Assembly (NCBI RefSeq): GCF_009900745.1
Contig: NZ_WXVU01000002.1
Span: 62,001 to 126,000 of the forward strand
DNA from: Chryseobacterium sp. c4a
GTDB lineage: Bacteria; Bacteroidota; Bacteroidia; Flavobacteriales; Weeksellaceae
Length of the DNA: 64,000 bases
Reading direction: 5' to 3'
In this document: piece after piece, positions 58,685 to 64,000 of the stretch
Layout of the letters: each line of letters begins with the position of its first letter
Numbering within the stretch: the first letter of the stretch is position 1
Notes under the pieces: model-generated
What the model saw: only the letters and a program-made list of their open reading frames with translations
Databases searched by the model: none
Told to the model about the DNA's origin: nothing
Made by a program: the position numbers and the translations under genes

Positions 58685-58718
58685 AAAGAAGGCTGTTTCA
58701 ATTGAAACAGCCTTCTTT
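58685..58718. terminator. bidirectional terminator between the glycosyltransferase and PLP-lyase genes
   Basis: AAAGAAGGCTGTTTCAA and TTGAAACAGCCTTCTTT form a perfect 34-bp palindrome between convergent genes. An ATCTACG/CGTAGAT hairpin lies just before it at 58641-58670. Confidence 0.88.
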
Positions 58719-58731
58719 TGTACAATAAAAT

Positions 58732-59964
58732 TTAGGATATAGAGATGTTTTCATGGGAAAGAATGCCTACTTTCAGCATACATTCTTTCATTTTATGATA
58801 AGTTCTTTTGATGTCGTGATCTAGACCAATGGAGAATCTGATTAACCCATCAGAAATACCAATGGAAGCACGTTCTTCTTCAGGAATTTCAGAGGATGTA
58901 GATTTTCCTGAACATGAAAACAATGTTTTGTAGAAACCTAAGCTTACCGCAAGGTATCCAAGGTTTTCTGTCTGCATCATTTCCATCAATTCATTGGCTT
59001 TTTCTGTAGTTCCAGCATCCAACGTTAACAGTCCTCCGAAACCATATTCTTTATCAATCATGCTCTTCATCAGTTCATGATTTTTATGGGAAGGTAATCC
59101 AGGATAGGACACTTTTAAGCCATCTTGTTCAAACCTTTCAGCAAGATACATAGCATTGTGACTGTGTTGTTTTATTCTGATATGAAGTGTTCTGAGGTTT
59201 TTAAGAATACTTGATGCTCTCAAGCTATCCATAGTTGGCCCCAGCAGCATACATGCTCCGGAATTTACATTTTTGGTATCATCAATAAATGCTTGCGTAC
59301 TACAATATACACCACCTACAGTATCACTGCTTCCATTGATGAATTTTGTTAAACTATGAATTACAACATCAGCTCCAAATAATTGAGGCGAGATGGAAAG
59401 TGGGGAAAATGTATTGTCTACAATCAGTTTTAAATTGTGTTTTTCACAAATTTCAGAAAGCTTTCTAAGATCTGCTACTTCAAGCAATGGATTGCTTACA
59501 CTTTCACAATAGATTACTTTCGTATTAGGAGTTATAGCTTTTTCTATGGAATCAAAATTATTGATATCTACGAAAGTGGTTCCTACATTGAATTGGGGTA
59601 AAAAGTTTTTTAAGAAGGCATAAGTACCTCCATAAATGGTTCTGCTTGAAATGATATGGTCTCCACTTTTGCATACCTGCATCAAAACAGAAGTAATAGC
59701 ACCCATTCCGGATGCGGTAACATTAGCAGATTCTGTATTTTCCATTTTAGCCAAAGCTTGCGCCAGATAAAGATTCATAGGTGATGAATGTCTGGAATAT
59801 AGGTAACATCCTTCTGCATTCCCTTCAAAAGTATCAAACATAGTCTTCGCAGAAAGGAAAGTATAAGTAGAGCTGTCAGAAATGGAAGGGTTTACTCCTC
59901 CGAATTCGCCAAAGTACTGAAGATCCTGGATCTCGTTGGCTGCATTAAAGTTTTCCATAAGCAT
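58732..59964 (-). CDS. Cys/Met metabolism PLP enzyme (methionine gamma-lyase-like)
   Basis: The 410-residue gamma-family PLP enzyme has the PLP Lys in VIHSLTKFINGSSDTVGG and the substrate-binding YSRHSSPMN. VIYCESVSNPLLEVADL and VDNTFSPLSISPQL are also typical. The position equivalent to the catalytic Cys of classic methionine gamma-lyase is Gly here (TIYGGTYAFL), so it may be a different lyase of the family. A divergent Lrp/AsnC regulator lies 151 bp away with a perfect inverted repeat between them. ATG 59958 is an alternative start. Confidence 0.83.
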   Translation of the reverse strand: MLMENFNAANEIQDLQYFGEFGGVNPSISDSSTYTFLSAKTMFDTFEGNAEGCYLYSRHSSPMNLYLAQALAKMENTESANVTASGMGAITSVLMQVCKSGDHIISSRTIYGGTYAFLKNFLPQFNVGTTFVDINNFDSIEKAITPNTKVIYCESVSNPLLEVADLRKLSEICEKHNLKLIVDNTFSPLSISPQLFGADVVIHSLTKFINGSSDTVGGVYCSTQAFIDDTKNVNSGACMLLGPTMDSLRASSILKNLRTLHIRIKQHSHNAMYLAERFEQDGLKVSYPGLPSHKNHELMKSMIDKEYGFGGLLTLDAGTTEKANELMEMMQTENLGYLAVSLGFYKTLFSCSGKSTSSEIPEEERASIGISDGLIRFSIGLDHDIKRTYHKMKECMLKVGILSHENISIS

Positions 59965-60013
59965 TGTTTTTATTTTACTGGCCTAATTTGCGTCATTTTC
60001 CTAATTATTACAA

Positions 60014-60031
60014 TATAAATTTGAATTTATA
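60014..60031. promoter_or_regulatory. candidate Lrp/AsnC operator
   Basis: TATAAATT-TG-AATTTATA is a perfect 8-bp inverted repeat in the divergent spacer. It is flanked by an outer ATTACA (60007-60012)/TGTAAT (60043-60048) pair. Its position fits control of both genes. Confidence 0.5.
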
Positions 60032-60052
60032 GAATATAAAACTGTAATATGT

Positions 60053-60084
60053 TGTTTATTTAGAAAATATAATTGCTATCTTCG
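60053..60084 (+). promoter_or_regulatory. promoter for the Lrp/AsnC gene
   Basis: TTG at 60053-60055 and TATCTTCG at 60077-60084 (variant -7) are 21 bp apart; the ATG is at 60116. Confidence 0.5.
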
Positions 60085-60115
60085 GAAATATTAAATTTTC
60101 ACCAAAAATTTATCT

Positions 60116-60574
60116 ATGGAATTTGATGAAACTGATAAGAAATTATTGTTGTTTTTGCAGGAAGACTGTAAGCAAACCACCAAAGAGCTGTCTGGTAAGT
60201 TAGGATTGTCGGTGACGGCTGTGTATGAGAGGATTAAAAAGTTGGAAAATGCAGGTGTTATTTCCAAATATGTGGCATTATTGGACAGAAAAAAGATCAG
60301 CCGTGAATTTATTGTTTTGTGTCACGTAAAATTAACCCAACACAAGAAAGAATTTGTGCTGCAGTTTGAAAAAGAAGTGATGAATCTCCTTGAAGTTACG
60401 GAATGCTTTCATGTGAGTGGAGATTATGATTATATCCTTAAAATAGGAGTAAAGGATATTGAAGATTATCGAAATTTTATGCTGACGAAGCTTACGACAC
60501 TTCAACACATCGCAAGCACGCACAGCTCATTTATGATTTCTGAGGTGAAAAATACCACAGCAATAGTTTTATAA
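60116..60574 (+). CDS. Lrp/AsnC family transcriptional regulator
   Basis: The 152-residue protein has an N-terminal winged helix-turn-helix (about residues 5-60; TTKELSGKLGLSVTAVYERI) and a C-terminal RAM/ACT-like domain (HVSGDYDYILKIGVKDIEDY). Such regulators sense amino acids and usually control adjacent genes. The divergent PLP lyase gene is the obvious target. Confidence 0.92.
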   Translation: MEFDETDKKLLLFLQEDCKQTTKELSGKLGLSVTAVYERIKKLENAGVISKYVALLDRKKISREFIVLCHVKLTQHKKEFVLQFEKEVMNLLEVTECFHVSGDYDYILKIGVKDIEDYRNFMLTKLTTLQHIASTHSSFMISEVKNTTAIVL

Positions 60575-60620
60575 AATTAGTAAGGATATTTACTTATCAC
60601 TCATTGTTCATTACCCATCA

Positions 60621-61652
60621 TTAAACCAGGACTCCGTTTTTAGAAGCGATCGGATCCGGTAATTCTGTTTCTCCTACCATTTGAAGAAGGTCAATTTCAA
60701 TCGTTCTACAGATGGAAAGCATAGGAACATCAAACATTAACCCAGCAAAAGGATTTTCCGAATAATCCCCTACAAGTTCCATGATGATATAGATCCATCC
60801 GATGATGATACAGAAAGGTATAGATGTCCAGATTCCCCAGTCTCCTAATTTTGCAAATTCATTCACTAATCCAAGAGGGAGTAAGGTAATGAACAGAATA
60901 TTAAAGACAAATGCTGTGCTGGCAAATTGTCTTGGGGAAGGGAATTTTTTGATTCTTTCTGCCTGTCCCTGAAAACCATAGAATTCGTTCAGACTGTTCT
61001 GTAGCTGTGTCTGGTTGAAATCTGTGATGGCATTCATGTTTTTTAGCTCGTTGATATCTTTTGCCTGTTGAGAAATCAAATACGTGGCAAAGTTTTTATA
61101 CTCATTTTTTAATTCATATTCTTCTTCGGAAAGATATTTATGTAAGAAAATAGGAGCTCTTCCATAATCCGGAAAGCCGGCTTTGATTAATCTGTTTCTC
61201 CTAAGATTAATATTTCCGAATTTATTATTATCACTGCTGATGTGTTCCCATTCTGTTGGTACCAAAAGCTGTTCACGGAATGTATATAGCCATGCAATAT
61301 GACGATAGATAATTTTTTTCTTTCGATCTTCAAGATCAAAAACACCTATTTCTTCATTTTTTGTATCAAACGCCTGTACCATAGAAGCAAATGAACGGCT
61401 GGAGTTTACGATTCCACCCCAGATTTTTCGGGCTTCCCAAAGTCGGTCATAAGCCTGGTTGTTTTTGAAACCTACAAGGAATGCTTCTGCGGTACCAATC
61501 AATGCAACAGGTACCCACGGAATAGACATCCAATGCCAGTTGAAAAAATAAAACAGAACAGCAATCAAGGTGCACCAAATTGATATTAAAAGAAGATGTA
61601 TTCCGGATAGATTGAGAACTTGTTTATAATTGACGTATTTAGTAGTGATCAT
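60621..61652 (-). CDS. bestrophin family ion channel
   Basis: The 343-residue membrane protein matches bacterial bestrophins (formerly UPF0187/YneE) by FLVGFKNNQAYDRLWEARKI and WGGIVNSSRSFASMV near residues 60-95. The C-terminal motif DYSENPFAGLMFDVPMLSIC is also conserved. It forms pentameric ion channels in other bacteria. It is convergent with the Lrp gene, 46 bp apart. Confidence 0.9.
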   Translation of the reverse strand: MITTKYVNYKQVLNLSGIHLLLISIWCTLIAVLFYFFNWHWMSIPWVPVALIGTAEAFLVGFKNNQAYDRLWEARKIWGGIVNSSRSFASMVQAFDTKNEEIGVFDLEDRKKKIIYRHIAWLYTFREQLLVPTEWEHISSDNNKFGNINLRRNRLIKAGFPDYGRAPIFLHKYLSEEEYELKNEYKNFATYLISQQAKDINELKNMNAITDFNQTQLQNSLNEFYGFQGQAERIKKFPSPRQFASTAFVFNILFITLLPLGLVNEFAKLGDWGIWTSIPFCIIIGWIYIIMELVGDYSENPFAGLMFDVPMLSICRTIEIDLLQMVGETELPDPIASKNGVLV

Positions 61653-61820
61653 AAAGATGAATGTGTTTTGCGTGTACAGACAAAATAAGTACCAAACTTT
61701 TTAAGTGTTTAGTAAGGGAATGTCTGTTATAAATTTAATTTCAGTTTCTGTTTGATGATAATGTTCTCGGATTGAGTTTGATAATCTTAAATAAAAGTAA
61801 TAAAAAAAATGCATAAAAAA

Positions 61821-61842
61821 ACCTCTAATTTTTTTTAGAGGT
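61821..61842 (-). terminator. intrinsic terminator after the E1 gene
   Basis: ACCTCTAA and TTAGAGGT pair; on the minus strand TTTTTTT follows. The remaining 61653-61820 spacer shows no gene. Confidence 0.82.
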
Positions 61843-61858
61843 CTTATTTTATATTGAT

Positions 61859-63931
61859 TTAATATTGTAACATTTCTGCGATCTTTTTGGAAAGCTTTTC
61901 TGCATTGGGAAGCATTTCTTTTTCTAGTACCAGATTGATAGGAACTGCTGGTACATCCAAAGCTCCCATCGTTTCTACCGGGGCATCCAGATATCTGAAA
62001 CAGTTTTTAGCAATTCGGTGTGCAAAAGCCTCTGCAAAAGAATTGTTAAGCTGCTCTTCTGTAAGAACGATACATCTTCCATGGGCTTTTACCCTTTCAA
62101 ACACCAATTCTTCATCAAGAGGAATTAAAGTTCTTAAATCAATGACTTCAACTTTTCCATTAAAGTTCTTCACTGCTTCTTTGGCCCAGTAAACCCCCAT
62201 TCCATAGGTTACTACTAATAAGGTTCTGCCTTTTTCCGTTTCATTTTTATCCGCTTCAATAACTATTTTGCCTTTTCCGAATGGTAAAATATAATCTTCA
62301 GCAGGTTCAATAGTTTTAGCATCTTCAGTTCCAGGAACTTTGCTCCAATACAATCCTTTATGTTCCAGCATTACCACCGGATTTGGATCGTAATAAGCTG
62401 CTTTCAATAATCCTTTGAAATCTGCAGCATTACTTGGGTAGGCTATTTTTATTCCTTTAATATTGGCAAGAATGCTTTCAACGCTGCCACTATGGTATGG
62501 GCCGCCGCCGCCATAAGCTCCAATAGGTACTCTGATAATATTGCTTACCGGAAATTTTCCACCACTTAAATAGTTGGATTTTGAAATTTCTGTGATCAGT
62601 TGATTGATTCCTGGGTAAATATAGTCTGCAAACTGAACCTCAACAATTGGTTTTAGGCCTACAGCACTCATTCCTGTTGTGGAACCAATGATATAAGCTT
62701 CCTGAATGGCTGTATTGAAAACTCTTTTACTTCCGAATTTTTTTCCAAGCGTCACTGTTTCACGGAAAACACCACCGATTCTTTCTCCTACGTCTTGTCC
62801 ATACAAAAGAGCTTCCGGATGTTTCCACATTAGTTCCTGGATGGCATGAATGGCTGCATCTACCATGACAATTTTTTCTCCGCCGGCAGGTTCACGTGTT
62901 CCTGTTTCTTCTGTAATGGGAGTAGGTGCAAATACGTGTTGCATCACCGTTTCAGGTTTTGGATCTTCTGCGTTTTTAGCTTTTTCAAAAGCTTCTTCAG
63001 CCTCCAGGCGTGTCTTTTTGGTGATTTGTTTTAAAAGATCCTCATCTGCACCTGTTTCCAGTAAATGCTTTCTAAGGATTTCTCCCGGATCTTTAGCTCT
63101 ATGTTTTATTAAGTCTTCTTCGTCTCTATAGAATTCTCTTCGTACTCCTGAAGTGTGGTGCCCAATTAATACTGTTTTTGCACATACAACTAAAGGTTTT
63201 CTCTCTGTTCTTACAAAATCTACAGCTTTTTTCATAGCTTCGAAACTCTCTACAAAATCAGTTCCGTCTACTCTCATTCTGCTTAATCCTGTGAATCCTG
63301 CTACAAAATCATAAGCATCACAGGTTCTGGCTTCTTCTTTAGTCACTGAAATTCCCCATTCATTATCCTGAACCAGAAAAATAATCGGAAGCTGGTGTAA
63401 CGCAGCAAATTGTAATGCTTCACTCACTTCACCTTCTGTTACGGAATTGTCACCAAGGCTACAAACTACAACAGGGTTGTTTTCAAACTCTTGAAGATTG
63501 AAATCCTGAATGTATTTTAATCCTTGTGCAACACCGGTTGTAGGGATAGTCTGCATTCCGGTAGCAGAGCTTTGGTGAATGATCTTTGGTTTGTTTTCAT
63601 CTCTGCTTGAAGGATGAGAGTAATAAGATCTGCCTCCTGAAAAAGGATCATCAGCTTTGGCCAGTAATTGAAGCATCAGTTGATAAGGTTCAAAACCAAT
63701 TCCCAAAAGAATGCTTTCGTCTCTATAATAAGGGGAAACCCAGTCTTCTTTTTTTAATTGATAAGCGGTTGCTAACTGGATGGCTTCGTGGCCTCTTGAA
63801 GTACTATGAACATATTTACAAATATTTCTGTTTTCCTCATAAATATCTGCCATAGCTTTAGCAAGCATCATGTGATGATACGCTTTAAGTAAAATATCCT
63901 GAGAAACTTTTTCGTGAAGTGCATTTTCCAT
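61859..63931 (-). CDS. fused 2-oxoacid dehydrogenase E1 alpha and beta subunits
   Basis: The 690-residue protein joins E1 alpha (about residues 1-340) and E1 beta (about 355-690). Alpha has STSRGHEAIQLATAYQLKKE and the ThDP region GDNSVTEGEVSEAL to VQDNEWGIS, with GDN/DNE in place of the common GDG/NN. Beta has GQDVGERIGGVFRET, YIYPGINQLITEIS and the late LTEEQLNNSFAEAF. It likely oxidises branched-chain 2-oxo acids, but pyruvate remains possible. ATG 63931 was chosen because the longer frame runs into the promoter. E2 and E3 are not in the window. Confidence 0.92.
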   Translation of the reverse strand: MENALHEKVSQDILLKAYHHMMLAKAMADIYEENRNICKYVHSTSRGHEAIQLATAYQLKKEDWVSPYYRDESILLGIGFEPYQLMLQLLAKADDPFSGGRSYYSHPSSRDENKPKIIHQSSATGMQTIPTTGVAQGLKYIQDFNLQEFENNPVVVCSLGDNSVTEGEVSEALQFAALHQLPIIFLVQDNEWGISVTKEEARTCDAYDFVAGFTGLSRMRVDGTDFVESFEAMKKAVDFVRTERKPLVVCAKTVLIGHHTSGVRREFYRDEEDLIKHRAKDPGEILRKHLLETGADEDLLKQITKKTRLEAEEAFEKAKNAEDPKPETVMQHVFAPTPITEETGTREPAGGEKIVMVDAAIHAIQELMWKHPEALLYGQDVGERIGGVFRETVTLGKKFGSKRVFNTAIQEAYIIGSTTGMSAVGLKPIVEVQFADYIYPGINQLITEISKSNYLSGGKFPVSNIIRVPIGAYGGGGPYHSGSVESILANIKGIKIAYPSNAADFKGLLKAAYYDPNPVVMLEHKGLYWSKVPGTEDAKTIEPAEDYILPFGKGKIVIEADKNETEKGRTLLVVTYGMGVYWAKEAVKNFNGKVEVIDLRTLIPLDEELVFERVKAHGRCIVLTEEQLNNSFAEAFAHRIAKNCFRYLDAPVETMGALDVPAVPINLVLEKEMLPNAEKLSKKIAEMLQY

Positions 63932-63937
63932 AGGAGA

Positions 63938-63945
63938 CAAATATA
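63938..63945 (-). promoter_or_regulatory. -7 promoter element for the E1 gene
   Basis: Minus-strand TATATTTG matches TAnnTTTG and ends six bases before the ATG, so the mRNA is probably leaderless or nearly so. Confidence 0.6.
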
Positions 63946-63956
63946 TATAAAAAAAA

Positions 63957-63984
63957 CAAAATACTAACAACTGTTAGTATTTTG
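63957..63984. repeat. perfect 13-bp inverted repeat upstream of the E1 gene
   Basis: CAAAATACTAACA (63957-63969) and TGTTAGTATTTTG (63972-63984) are separated by two bases. On the minus strand eight T follow, so it can be a terminator of an upstream gene outside the window. It can also be an operator, since it covers the -33 region of the E1 promoter. Confidence 0.6.
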
Positions 63985-64000
63985 CAAAAAAAATATGATT

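Noticed and set aside
1..64000. tRNA, rRNA, CRISPR or prophage genes
   Set aside because: Reading both strands showed no cloverleaf-like tRNA, rRNA segment, repeat-spacer array, integrase or transposase frame; a covariance-model scan was not possible.

Overview
The window looks like chromosomal DNA of a Bacteroidota bacterium of the class Flavobacteriia, most likely Chryseobacterium or a close relative in the Weeksellaceae. The evidence is AT-rich sequence, genes preceded by the Bacteroidota -7 element TAnnTTTG rather than Shine-Dalgarno sites, and typical families: a type IX secretion C-terminal domain, DUF5686 barrels, a GLPGLI protein, a BT_3928-type DoxX protein, and flavobacterial DnaG and DnaJ variants that lack zinc ligands. 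Genus assignment is inference. No rRNA, tRNA, CRISPR array, prophage or intact insertion sequence was seen.

Layout. 1-3.9 kb: partial ald, tsaE, dnaG and clpP. 3.9-7.3 kb: a small inverted-repeat element, a secreted T9SS protein behind a cobalamin riboswitch, a phytase-like lipoprotein, and a cluster of short dispersed repeats. 7.3-13.5 kb: tpiA, an S9 peptidase with a doubtful start, TerB-like, DoxX-like and DUF1599 proteins, and folP. 13.5-21.2 kb: a complete isoleucine/valine operon ilvE-ilvD-ilvB-ilvN-ilvC-ilvA behind a leader with two consecutive attenuators. 21.3-29.6 kb: M28 peptidase, DUF5686 protein, di-heme peroxidase, PhoX-like lipoprotein and a DUF5686 remnant. 29.7-36.2 kb: a serine hydrolase, alaS, and a stress cluster of ECF sigma factor, zinc anti-sigma factor, DUF417 protein and MsrA-MsrB fusion. 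36-49 kb: an AAA ATPase with an altered Walker A, an oxidoreductase, prfB, DedA, esterase, GLPGLI, DUF808, dnaJ/grpE and mntH. 49-64 kb: OmpA-DUF937, proS, a Gly/Trp-rich lipoprotein, a FadL-like barrel, ZIP transporter, methyltransferases, a GT2 enzyme, a PLP lyase with divergent Lrp regulator, bestrophin, and a fused alpha/beta 2-oxoacid dehydrogenase E1.

How parts work together. The strongest regulatory story is the ilv leader. One TTG-N19-TAnnTTTG promoter drives a 27-codon peptide rich in Ile/Val, a terminator with an exactly complementary antiterminator, then an 18-codon peptide also rich in Ile/Val, and a second terminator with its own antiterminator. The operon appears to be gated twice by charged tRNA-Ile/Val. 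The B12 riboswitch in front of a secreted two-domain protein suggests an extracellular corrinoid function. The sigma/anti-sigma/DUF417/MsrAB set suggests repair of methionine oxidation in the envelope under oxidant or chlorine stress.

Most of the rest is housekeeping or common flavobacterial accessory content. Several lineage-specific losses of metal-binding residues, candidate operators at mntH and at the Lrp pair, and short inverted-repeat elements between genes deserve a second look.
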